Assembly: GCA_040770625.1 (NCBI GenBank)
Contig: JAXGIW010000001.1
Span: 1 to 64,000, forward strand
Direction of reading: 5' to 3'
DNA from: 58-81 sp012729145
GTDB taxonomy: Bacteria > Synergistota > Synergistia > Synergistales > Thermovirgaceae
Length of the DNA stretch: 64,000 nucleotides
The position numbers and the translations under genes are program-made. The first letter of the stretch is position 1; every line of letters begins with the position of its first letter. Below, in pieces: positions 34,176-43,300 of this stretch. The notes under the pieces were generated by a model. The model searched no databases and was not told the origin of the DNA. It was given only the letters and a program-made list of their open reading frames with translations.

Positions 34176-34206
34176 TGTATTGAGTTGCAAGACTGGAGGT
34201 ATCTTC

Positions 34207-34803
34207 ATGAAATGTCATTTGTGCAAAGAAAATTCCTGCTACAAGGGCAACCCCTGCAGGGAGACTGACAGCGTCAATCTGTACGAAGATCCGCTGGAAA
34301 AAAAGATCTTCAAAGTTGCGGGCGATGTGGAGGCGCTCTTCTACAAGGAAGCATGCCGCGTCGATGAGACGATGGAGTTCGCCCGGAGGCTTGGTTTCCG
34401 AAGGCTGGGCATAGCTTTCTGCATAGGCTTCAAAGAGGAGGCTGCAGCATTGGGGGAGATCCTGTCAAGGGAGTTTGAGGTACATTCCGTCTGCTGCAAG
34501 GTGGGCAGCCTGGAGAAATCTGCTTTCGGGATGGCCGAAAGGCCCTGGATAGGCAAATACTCCTGCAATCCCATTGAGCAGGCGAGGATCCTCGCTGAAG
34601 AGGGTACAGATCTGAATATCGTTCTCGGCCTGTGCGTCGGGCACGACTCGCTTTTTTACAGGCACTCCGTGGCACCAGTAACGACGCTCGTTGTAAAAGA
34701 CCGGAAACTCGGACACAACCCGGTCGCAGCTCTTTACTGCCCCTATATCCGGAAAGAACTCGGAAAACCTCTCCGGGAAAGATCATCGGAAGATCAGGTA
34801 TAG
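34207..34803 (+). CDS. DUF1847 Cys-rich protein
   Basis: A 198-aa protein that begins MKCHLCKENSCYKGNPC with four Cys in 16 residues, a probable metal site. Further Cys lie in EACRVDE, AFCIGFKEE, VCCKVGS, KYSCNPIEQA and LGLCVGHDSLF. The pattern matches what I recall of the DUF1847 family in anaerobes, which has no settled function. The ATG at 34207 has GGAGGT eight nt upstream; an in-frame TTG at 34180 is less likely. The long structured leader suggests regulation by a small molecule or metal. Confidence 0.78.
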   Translation: MKCHLCKENSCYKGNPCRETDSVNLYEDPLEKKIFKVAGDVEALFYKEACRVDETMEFARRLGFRRLGIAFCIGFKEEAAALGEILSREFEVHSVCCKVGSLEKSAFGMAERPWIGKYSCNPIEQARILAEEGTDLNIVLGLCVGHDSLFYRHSVAPVTTLVVKDRKLGHNPVAALYCPYIRKELGKPLRERSSEDQV

Positions 34804-34832
34804 GGACCCTTCAAGATAGAAAAAAGTGGACT

Positions 34833-35645
34833 CTAGATGTCGAAGAAACTTCCGGCACCCGCCCAGGAAACATCCGCCGCCTTTGAAGAGAGAGCGCAGA
34901 GGGCTTTGAGACCGGTACAGTGGCAGGGGCGCCACTTTTCGACGCTGAACCTTGTCGTCAGTTCCGTTGTAATACGATCTATGAAATCGTAAGACTGGTC
35001 CCCGATATGGGTCCCGCCAAGGACCATGTGGAAAGACCTGGTATCGAAGAAACTTGCAACCTCTTCGAGGATATTTATCACTCCGGCGTGAGCACAGCCA
35101 AGAATGACGCTGATCCCCTCTCTGCCTTTGGCTATCAATGAGATATCATCCGGGAAAGGATCAAGAACCCAGCCTTTTCCTGAGGGCACTACCAGGTGTT
35201 CCGGACGGTTCATCAACTCGGGATCACGACGGTCCATCGGGATCTCAATAGCCCAGAGGTTATCCGTGATCTGCGTCAGCCCCTTGACGGTCCTGAGATC
35301 CACACCCTTCGTGTTAATGTGACAACCAATGAAATTGGCCCTTTTGTCCTTGAGACTTGTATGAGGGATCTCTATCTCGGAGTGAGCCCAGACGGGTATA
35401 TCGCCTGACCAAAGAAGGAGCTTGTTAAGGCCACCTGCATGATCATAATGCCCGTGGCTCAGTACCAGATGTTCTATGGAACGGGGCTCTATACCCAGGG
35501 CCTGCATGTTCGGAAAAAGCGCCCCGCCCTGGCCAGTATCGACCAGGACCCGTTGACCACGGTCTTCGACAAGCAGGCTCAACCCATGTTCTCCAAGGAC
35601 ATTTCTCGCTTCGGCAAAATTCTCTACGACAACGGTTATCTTCAT
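34833..35645 (-). CDS. Metallo-beta-lactamase-fold hydrolase
   Basis: About 270 aa from the ATG at 35645, with GGAGGGG upstream. The family metal motif HxHxDH appears as LVLSHGHYDHAGG (about 75-87). A later metal ligand is probably the His in ILGCAHAGVIN, and the C-terminal one in MVLGGTHIGD. This pattern is found in MBL proteins related to archaeal methanopterin-pathway synthases (ribofuranosylaminobenzene phosphate synthase-like), but the substrate cannot be assigned. Convergent with the DUF1847 gene. The longer open frame to 35738 is not supported. Confidence 0.85.
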   Translation of the reverse strand: MKITVVVENFAEARNVLGEHGLSLLVEDRGQRVLVDTGQGGALFPNMQALGIEPRSIEHLVLSHGHYDHAGGLNKLLLWSGDIPVWAHSEIEIPHTSLKDKRANFIGCHINTKGVDLRTVKGLTQITDNLWAIEIPMDRRDPELMNRPEHLVVPSGKGWVLDPFPDDISLIAKGREGISVILGCAHAGVINILEEVASFFDTRSFHMVLGGTHIGDQSYDFIDRITTELTTRFSVEKWRPCHCTGLKALCALSSKAADVSWAGAGSFFDI

Positions 35646-35712
35646 GATCCCCTCCATCGGAAAATTTCTCCCGTCCCCTAAAGCAGCGGCACGAAATACC
35701 ATCAGGCCGGCT

Positions 35713-36024
35713 TCACAAGATACCCAGTTCGCATTCAAGCATAGACCGTAACCTTTCTGCTGTCATCTCCACGTAGACCGTACCCCTGAACTCGATGACA
35801 GGCGGCTGGGCACAGACGCCCAGGCAGGAACTCCTTCTGACCGACACGAGATCGGAGACTCCCAGTTCCTCCACAACGGACTTTGCATCTTCGAGGAAGA
35901 AGGAGCTGCAGGGGCCGCACACATATAGTTTTTCCGGCTGCCCTGCCCATAAGGGGTCACTTATGGCGAAAGCGACAAGACCAAGGATAAACAAAAGCGC
36001 GATAAAGATAACAGGCTTCTTCAT
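35713..36024 (-). CDS. Exported thioredoxin-like [2Fe-2S] protein
   Basis: The 103-aa protein has an N-terminal hydrophobic signal or anchor (VIFIALLFILGLVAFAIS, about 5-22). A thioredoxin-like [2Fe-2S] ferredoxin domain follows, with LYVCGPCSSFF and SSCLGVCAQPPVIEF, ending in a helix that reads MTAERLRSML. The four Cys match the cluster ligands of shethna-type and NuoE-like ferredoxins. The odd part is export: these domains are normally cytosolic. Start ATG after GGGGAG. It lies upstream of the MBL gene on the same strand; a shared role is unproven. Confidence 0.78.
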   Translation of the reverse strand: MKKPVIFIALLFILGLVAFAISDPLWAGQPEKLYVCGPCSSFFLEDAKSVVEELGVSDLVSVRRSSCLGVCAQPPVIEFRGTVYVEMTAERLRSMLECELGIL

Positions 36025-36129
36025 CGGTTCATCACTCCCCTTTCAAGGTATACCTCTATGGGTATATAAGAAGTCTATATCCTGATCAGGAACAATGGAT
36101 GAGTAGGATCGCCTATATCCGGGGGTTTG

Positions 36130-36161
36130 AAAAAAAGATCGCCCCCTGGCAGGGGGCGATC
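36130..36161 (-). terminator. Rho-independent terminator after the peroxiredoxin gene
   Basis: An 11-bp perfect stem (GATCGCCCCCT at 36137-36147 with AGGGGGCGATC at 36151-36161), with a run of seven A at 36130-36136 that reads as T on the minus strand. It lies about 100 nt after the peroxiredoxin stop. Confidence 0.9.
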
Positions 36162-36264
36162 CGGTCCTGTTCACGATACTGTAACTTGCCTTTCCTGTCG
36201 CGGTTTGAGGTCTTTCGCCTATCTTTTATGTACACAATTGCTGCAATTCAAGGTCTGACCCCAA

Positions 36265-36990
36265 TTACTTGTTATCCTTGGGTTTCCAGAATTTCCAGAC
36301 GTTGGCGACCAGGTCCGGGCCGGGCTTGAGGGTTGTCTTTCCGGGCTGCCACCCCGAGGGTGTGACCTCTTTCCCCTTGGTCTCGCGGACAAGCTGGAAG
36401 GCCTTGATCTGGCGGATGGTCTCTTCAACGTTTCTTCCAACGGGAGGAGTCAGAACCTCCATACCCTGGATAACACCGTCGGGGTCGATTATGAAACGGC
36501 CGCGGACATTGACTCCGGCCTTCTCGTCATAGACACCGTAGATCTTTCCAAGGTTTCCGCCGCCATCGGAGATCATCGGGAAGGGCACTCCACCTTCTAC
36601 CATCTTGGAGAGTTCGTTGTCGTTCCAAACCTTGTGTACGAACTGACTGTCAACACTGCAGGAATAAACATCCACTCCAAGTTCCTGGAATACGGGGTAT
36701 TTGTCGGCGACCGCCGACACTTCAGTAGCTCAGACGAAGGTGAAATCACCTGGATAGAAACAGAGGACTACCCATTTCCCAAGTGAATCAGACAGCTTCA
36801 CGCTGCCGAACTTGCCCTTGTGATATACCGGTGCCTCAAAATCAGGGGCCTTTCTTCCTACCATTATCGACATTCCCTGGACCTCCTTTTTTTCTGGTGC
36901 AGCCTTCTCTTCCGGAGCCGGTTCCGGCTCTCCGACAAGGGCTCCTGTCGGGCGGGCACAACCGATCTCTTTCTCCTCCAACGAACACAC
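36265..36990 (-). CDS. Selenocysteine-containing peroxiredoxin (in-frame UGA at the peroxidatic position)
   Basis: The gene reads as two in-phase open frames joined by one TGA at 36730-36732. Reading through gives CFYPGDFTFV-U-ATEVSAVADKYP, where family members have Cys as the peroxidatic residue. A hairpin with a GGUC loop follows 10 nt after UGA, as expected of a bacterial SECIS. The joined protein is about 241 aa with Sec at 87. The downstream region NVRGRFIIDPDGVIQGMEVL, then PPVGRNVEETIRQI, is AhpC/Prx1-like. The usual C-terminal resolving Cys is Ser/Thr (VTPSGWQPG). Three starts are possible: GTG 36990, TTG 36981 and ATG 36873, the last with AGGAGGT. The N-terminal extension (GCARPTG) is Pro/Glu-rich. 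Confidence 0.88.
36702..36719 (-). promoter_or_regulatory. Bacterial SECIS-like hairpin
   Basis: In the mRNA, UGUCGGC and GCCGACA pair over 7 bp with loop GGUC. The loop G-U lies about 19-20 nt after the UGA, inside the 16-37 nt window accepted for bacterial SECIS elements. It lies inside the coding sequence, as bacterial SECIS elements must. Confidence 0.8.
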
Positions 36991-37142
36991 CTCCCGATGG
37001 TATTTACCTCAAAATGAAATAATTTTGGATATCATTTCCCGGTAACATGATAGCATATTCTTCATGTTTAATGTGAGAGAATATTTTATACAGAACCAGA
37101 TCTTCGGGGTGCCGGAAAGATCCCGCCCCCCTACGGAGGTGC

Positions 37143-38441
37143 ATGGAACTGAGCTCATCTCTGGCATCGGAAAGGCTTTACGCGGAAGAACTCGACAGGA
37201 AGGATGACCTGGCCTCTTTCCGGGAGAGGTTCTCCCTTATCCCCGGAGCCGTATACATGGACGGCAACTCTCTTGGACTATGCCCCAGGGATGCGGAGAA
37301 GGCCATCGCGGGTACCGTTGAAGAGTGGAAAGGACTGGGCATTCGTGGTTGGATGGAGGGCAACCCCCCGTGGTTCGAGATGGCAGAGAGGGTCGGGGGT
37401 GATGCTGCGCCTCTAGTGGGAGCGGACCCTGATGAGGTGGTTCTGGCAGGAACGACGACGGTCAACCTTCACGCCCTGGTATCCACCTTCTACGAACCGA
37501 CGCCGGAGAGGAGCGTTATTCTCGCTGATGAACTGAATTTCCCATCGGACCTCTACGCCCTTGGGAGCCAGGTGGCCCTGAGAGGCTTCGACCCGGATAA
37601 ATCCCTGAGGCTTGCAGGGTCCCCGGACGAAAGGACCCTTGACGAGGAGAAGGTCATCGGGGAGATGAAGCCCGATGTGTGCCTGGTAGTCCTGCCGTCG
37701 GTCCTCTACAGGAGCGGGCAGCTGCTCGACATGGAGAGGCTTGCCATGGCAGCCCATGATAGGGGCATACCGATAGGGTTTGACTGCGCCCATTCAGCAG
37801 GGGCCATCCCCCACAGGCTGAGCGAATGGGGAGTCGACTTCGCCTTCTGGTGCAGCTACAAGTACATGAACTCGGGACCCGGATCCCCTGCCTTCCTCTA
37901 CGTGAACCGGAGGCATTTCGGCAGGATGCCGGCTCTGGCAGGGTGGTTCGGCTACGACAAGGCGCGCCAGTTCGATATGAACATCGAGTTCGTACCGGCA
38001 GGGACAGCCGGCGCCTGGCAGATATCATCCCCGTCGATCCTCGGGTCGGCCTCGGTCAGGGGTGCCCTGCGGGTCACGCTCGAGGCGGGCATAGACAGCA
38101 TAAGGGCAAAATCTCTGGCCATGACTTCCTTCTTTATGAGGCTTGTCGACGAATTCCTTTCCAGAGAACCCTACAACTTCCGAATAGGCACTCCAAGGGA
38201 ACCGGAGAGAAGGGGGGGCCATGTAGCCCTGGAGCACCCGACGGAGGCTCTCAGGATAAACGAAGCCCTCATTGCCCGCGGAGTGATACCCGATTTCAGA
38301 CCACCACAGGTGATCAGGATCGCTCCGATAGCCCTCTACAACACCTTCACCGAGGTCTGGCAGGTGGCGATGCATCTGAAGGGGATAATCGACAACAGGG
38401 AGTACGAGAAGTTCTCGAAGGTCCGCAAGGCGGTATCTTAG
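37143..38441 (+). CDS. kynU: Kynureninase
   Basis: PLP enzyme that splits kynurenine into anthranilate and alanine. 432 aa. VYMDGNSLGLCPRDAEKAI lies near the N-terminus, FDCAHSAGAIPHRL holds the conserved Asp that contacts PLP, and the PLP Lys is in FAFWCSYKYMNSGPGSPAF. RGGHVALEHP and IRIAPIALYNTFTEVWQVA are near the C-terminus. ATG after CGGAGGTGC. No tryptophan dioxygenase or formamidase is nearby, so it may use exogenous kynurenine or serve in amino acid scavenging. Divergent from the peroxiredoxin gene. Confidence 0.94.
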   Translation: MELSSSLASERLYAEELDRKDDLASFRERFSLIPGAVYMDGNSLGLCPRDAEKAIAGTVEEWKGLGIRGWMEGNPPWFEMAERVGGDAAPLVGADPDEVVLAGTTTVNLHALVSTFYEPTPERSVILADELNFPSDLYALGSQVALRGFDPDKSLRLAGSPDERTLDEEKVIGEMKPDVCLVVLPSVLYRSGQLLDMERLAMAAHDRGIPIGFDCAHSAGAIPHRLSEWGVDFAFWCSYKYMNSGPGSPAFLYVNRRHFGRMPALAGWFGYDKARQFDMNIEFVPAGTAGAWQISSPSILGSASVRGALRVTLEAGIDSIRAKSLAMTSFFMRLVDEFLSREPYNFRIGTPREPERRGGHVALEHPTEALRINEALIARGVIPDFRPPQVIRIAPIALYNTFTEVWQVAMHLKGIIDNREYEKFSKVRKAVS

Positions 38442-38774
38442 GCGGCAAAGCCGCCTCGATTGGTGTAAACACACAAATCAAAGACAGACCGTTGCACCAC
38501 AGACAAGGTGCCCGACGCTGACGCTCCGTCAGCGTCAGGTAGGACACAGAGGGCCGCAGAGGAAACCTTTATTTGTGAGAGGCAAAGGCCAAGACTAAGG
38601 TGACAGGACACAGGCATAAGGAAAACCGAACCCTTTTAACCTTCATAAACTGTAATCATCATCCATACCAGTATTGAATTCAGGTTTGGCTCCTGAACAC
38701 GAACCAGTTTTTGCATTTCTCTGTGCAACTCTGCGTTCTCTGCGGTGCAAAGGTTTAGCATTTGATCTTTCCGT
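38442..38774. repeat. Gene-free stretch with inverted CAGAG-type arms and a 10-bp hairpin
   Basis: A 333-nt gap without a gene. The left arm near 38490-38570 contains TTGCACCACAGACAAGG and ACACAGAGGGCCGCAGAGGA. The right arm near 38716-38760 has CTCTGTGCAACTCTGCG and CTCTGCGGTGCAAAGG, the reverse complement of the same words, so the arms face each other across about 150 nt. A perfect hairpin GACGCTGACG-CTC-CGTCAGCGTC lies at 38514-38536. At its right end is a copy of the GTTCACTGTTTA repeat. This looks like a miniature dispersed repeat rather than a regulatory region. Confidence 0.65.
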
Positions 38775-40244
38775 TCACTGTTTATAGTATTTACTTAGCC
38801 ACTCCAGGCAGGTGCGGACGCCGAAGCCGGTGGCACCCTTGCGGTAGTATCCGTACTCTTCGTCTGAGGAGTCTACCCCCGCTATGTCCACGTGCAGCCA
38901 CTTGATCCCCTCGCCGACGAACTCCCTGAGGAACATGGCAGCCGTTATTGCCCCGCCGTACCTTCCCCCGTTGTTGGCCACATCGGCCACTTCCGAGCGG
39001 ATCTTCTTCTTCAGCCGTTCGTCGTCCATGGGAAGCTCCCAGACCCGCTCGCCTGTCCTGCCTGATGCCTCCCTGAAGGAGGCGACAAGGGCGGTGTCGT
39101 TCCCGAGGATCCCTGCTGTGTAAGGCCCCAGGGCCACAACGCAGGCCCCGGTCAGAGTGGCCATGTCGATCATGACAGCAGGCTTCTGACTGGAAGCGTA
39201 GGCAAGAACATCCCCAAGAACAATCCTCCCCTCGGCATCGGTATTGTCCACCTCAACGGTCTTGCCGTTGAACATCCTGATGATATCGTCCGGCCGGTAG
39301 GCGCCGCCTCCGGGCATGTTCTCGGCGGCACCGGCGAAGCCATGGATCTCTAGATCCGGTTTCGACTCCGCTACGGCCTTCATCAGGGCCAGTACGTTGC
39401 AGGCCCCTGTCTTGTCACCCTTCATGCTTCTCATGTAGTCCCCGGGTTTTATGTTCAGACCACCGCTGTCAAAGGTAAGCCCCTTGCCAACGAAGGCGAT
39501 ACGCTCCCTGGACGGGCCTGAAGGGCGGTAGACCAAGTGTATCAGTCTCGGAGCGTTATGGGACCCTGCACCGACGCTCAGAATGCCGTTCATTCCCATC
39601 TCCCGCATCTTCTCTTCGTCAAAGATGCTGCATTCGAGCCCGCACTCCCCTGCCATTGCCGAGGCCCTTTCAGCCAATCCGGCCGGGTTGATAACGTTGC
39701 CCGGCTCATTGACCAGGTCCCTGGCGAAGTTCTGGGCAATGGCGTTCATTGAACCTCTTGCAAGGGAACGCTCATCGCCCCCGTGAACCAGAAGCTCCTC
39801 GATGGGTTCGGGCTTTTCTGACGGATCAAGTCCTGATTTATACCTGTCGAAACTGTACTCCGAAAGGAGAGCTCCTTCGGCCAGCGCCGAGTGTACTTCC
39901 AAAGTCGCCGCCCCGCCTGGCAGGATCAGTATTCTCCTGTGCCGATCCTTGCCGGCCTGTCGTACCACAAGGGCGATCCCTCTTCTCCAGGGTTCAGGAG
40001 AGGCGCCGTCAGCGCTTCCCAGCCCCGCAAGGTAAATACTACCGACAATCCCTCCGGGAGTGTCCACTGCAAGAAGGCTGTCCTCCTTGCCTGTAAATCT
40101 GAGCCTCGAGGCCTTCTGCTTGACCAGGGAGGCTATCTCTTCTCCAAGCTGGTCCACGGGGTCCATTTTCCCTTCAATGATAAAAAGGACCAGTGCGTCG
40201 CCTCTCCACTGGGAGGGGTCCCGGTCAGTCGCCACTATACGCAT
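38775..40244 (-). CDS. pepA: Leucyl aminopeptidase (M17)
   Basis: Two-metal cytosolic aminopeptidase; 489 aa. The N-terminal macro-like domain is about 1-165. The catalytic domain has AFVGKGLTFDSGGLNIKPGD, the metal/bicarbonate region MRSMKGDKTGACNVLAL and the family signature NTDAEGRIVLGDVLAYA. All expected ligands (Lys, Asp, Asp, Asp, Glu) are visible. ATG after GGAGGTG. It fits a peptide-degrading lifestyle. The C-terminus ends GVRTCLEWLSKYYKQ. Confidence 0.95.
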   Translation of the reverse strand: MRIVATDRDPSQWRGDALVLFIIEGKMDPVDQLGEEIASLVKQKASRLRFTGKEDSLLAVDTPGGIVGSIYLAGLGSADGASPEPWRRGIALVVRQAGKDRHRRILILPGGAATLEVHSALAEGALLSEYSFDRYKSGLDPSEKPEPIEELLVHGGDERSLARGSMNAIAQNFARDLVNEPGNVINPAGLAERASAMAGECGLECSIFDEEKMREMGMNGILSVGAGSHNAPRLIHLVYRPSGPSRERIAFVGKGLTFDSGGLNIKPGDYMRSMKGDKTGACNVLALMKAVAESKPDLEIHGFAGAAENMPGGGAYRPDDIIRMFNGKTVEVDNTDAEGRIVLGDVLAYASSQKPAVMIDMATLTGACVVALGPYTAGILGNDTALVASFREASGRTGERVWELPMDDERLKKKIRSEVADVANNGGRYGGAITAAMFLREFVGEGIKWLHVDIAGVDSSDEEYGYYRKGATGFGVRTCLEWLSKYYKQ

Positions 40245-40344
40245 TGCCGCACCTCCACCGCATTTTTCTTGCTTGTCGACGGGGCAACAATATCATATTT
40301 TCGCCCTGCGGAGTGAAACCCCGTGAAAGCCTTTCAAGGTATAA

Positions 40345-43300
40345 TTGTCTGACCGAACAGGCCTCGACCTGCGTCAGGGGTTAGAGACGCTTCTGGGGGA
40401 GGTGGCGGCCATAAGCAGGGTGTTTTTCGCCGGGTTCGATATAGGATCGGCAGCCATTCACTGTGTAGTGGTGAACGACGGTAATTCTGTCGTCTTTTCG
40501 CCTCCTCCGAACCTTCACCAGGGTAGCCCCCTCCACTCCCTCAGAAGATCCCTGAGAGAGATACTTGACCTGTTCCCGGGAGGTTCACTAGTCTCGACGG
40601 CCTTCACTGGTATAGGCTCACTGCACTTTCCTGAAGCCTTCCCGGGGATCCTCAGGGAGTTCGACAGCGTCTGCGTAGTCCGGGGCGCAAGGTTCGTGGA
40701 GCCTGAGTGCGAAGCCATTCTCCACCTGGGGGCCAGGGACGCATGCTTCTTCCATGTTACCGGAGACAGGTTCAACCCCGTGATCCTCGACTGGAGTACC
40801 AGCAGCAAGTGCGGGGCCGGTTCGGGGACCCTGCTTGAAAAACAGGTCCGAAGGCTCTTCCCGTCCTGCGGAGAGAGACCCGGTTCCCTGGAAGGAACTC
40901 TGGAAATGGCAGCATCCGAAGCCTCGAGGCACCCTGAAGCGCCTCCATACAACGCCAGGTGCGGTGTAGTTCTACAGTCGGACCTTATTCACGACCAGAA
41001 CGAAGGTCTCCCCAGAGACCTGATCATGGCGAGGCTCTTCAGGACCATTGCGTCGAACATCGTTCAGGACGTTATCGGCAACCGGGATATCAGACAGGGC
41101 ACAAGATCGGTACTGACCGGTTGGCCGGCAGGCTGTGCACCTCTTTTCGAAAACATCAAGAACCTGACATCCCTGGACCTGGTACGACCCGATAATTTCG
41201 CCAACGTTGGGGCCATCGGGGCGGCGCTGCTGGCCCACGAAAAAGACAACCGCTTTGTGATAGAAGAGAACAGGATCGACGAGGCCGCAAGGATAGCCCG
41301 CTCCAAAAGACAGTACCTCCCCCCTCTAAGGGAATCACTGGAAAGGGTTCATATCCACGGTTTCGCCCCTTCTCCCCTGAGTGATCGCGAAGGAGCTTCC
41401 GGCGGACCCGAGGTGGTGATAGGAGTCGACGGCGGCTCCACAACCACAAAGGCAGTAGCCCTTTCGCTGGCAGACCGTCGGATCCTCGGAAGCAGGTATA
41501 TACCCACTCATGGAGACCCTCTGGGTGCCCTCGCCGAAATCATGGGACACCTTTCAAAGACCCTGGGAGAGTTGCCCGTGTCCGGGGTATGCACCACCGG
41601 TTCGGCCAGGCAGCTCTACGAGAGGGTCCTTTCTAGCCCTTCCCTCCGAAAAACCCTGGAAAGCAGGGGGTGTCTCGTCCCCGACGGGGCCGTCGACGAG
41701 ATAACCTGTCACGCCGTGGGAATAAGGTCCATGGATGACAGGATCGACACCATCTTCGAGATCGGTGGACAGGATATGAAATTCACCACCTTCAGGCGTG
41801 AGGAAGACAGTGTCACCGATCAGGTGGACGAGGCCAGGATGAACTACTCCTGTCAGGCAGGAGCCGGCCAGACGCTGGAGAACATGTCCACTATCCTGGG
41901 GCTGGATGTCCGTGATTCGCTCCAGGAACTGGCCATGGAGGCGGACCGCGTCCCGGTGATCGACGCAACTTGCGGCGTATTCATGGAACTCGAGGAGCAG
42001 CGGCTGATCGCTGAGAACCACTCGACCGGGGAGATAGCCGCCGCAATAACGAGGGCGACGGCTTCGAGCTATTTCAACAAGTTCGTGGGGGGCACAAGGC
42101 ACGTGGGCGAAAGATGTTCCTGCCAGGGCGGCCCATCGCTTGGGAAAGCCTTCCTGGCAGCCATGGCGGACGTAACAGGCCGGGATATCCATGCCTACCC
42201 CGGCAGGGAGCTCATGGGAGCCCTCGGGGCTGCCCTTTTCATAAGGGAAAGGATCCTTTCGGCCAGGGGGGAAGGGCAAGAGACTGCCTCCGCCTTCAGA
42301 GGGTGGGGCGCCGCCTCCGAGAGTTTCAGCCATCTGGATACGACCTGCCCGGAGCACTTCGGAGCAAGGTCCTGCGGTAAACGGGAGTGCAAACTGAGGA
42401 TATATTCCATTGCCGGAGAGGAGATCGTGACGGGAGGTTTCTGCCCACTGGGGAACAGCGAAGGATCAGGATCCGCAAGACCAGATCACGTGGGGATCTT
42501 TCACTCCATCCTGGAAAAACACTTCCAGGGAGCCCAGTTTGACGCCCTGGAAAGAGAGGCGCGCGACACCAGGCCCCGGATAGGGATCCGGCGATGCACG
42601 ACCACCATAGGCGGGAGGGCGATCTGGTCTTCAGCCCTCTTTTCGTCGCTGGGGTTTTTGCCGGTGCTCTCGCCCATCTCGGATGAGAGGATCTCAAGAC
42701 TTGGATTAAGGAACTCCCCCACGGATTTCTGCGTAGCCATGAAGCTTTCGGCGGGTCACACGGCGCTTCTGGCAGCCGACCCGGGAATAGAACACATTTT
42801 CATCCCGAGCCTGATAAGGCGGACAAGGAAGACAGGTCCCTCACACATGTTCTGCATCTACACCGAGGCCGAGGGTTTCCTCCCCGAGGACGACCTTGGT
42901 CTTCCGGAGGGAAAGGTCATACGCCCCGTCTGGCACCTCGGGAACAGGAAACAGATGGCAAGATCACTGGAAAGAGAGCTTTTCAGGGTGGGTTACCACT
43001 TCACAATGCAGGAGATACAGGATGCGTTTCGCAAGGCCGACACCTTCGAGGAGGCTTTCAACAAGGATATCGCCCGGCTGGGGGACGCCTTCCTGGAGAC
43101 CCTCTCCCGAAACGGAGAAAGGGGGTACGTTGGAATAGGCAGGGATTACGTCGTCCTGGATCCGGCCGCTTCATCCTCTACGGGGAGGATGTTCGCCACC
43201 GTCAGGGGGATGCCCTTCATCCCACAGGTCTTCCTGAGACATCTCTTTTCGGATATTCCCATCGACGACCTGGTGGAGAACGAATACTGGGAGCACAGCT

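Noticed and set aside
36991..37080. PerR-like palindrome upstream of the peroxiredoxin
   Set aside because: The AT-rich half-sites (AATGA and TCATT) are too short and too far apart to support a named operator.
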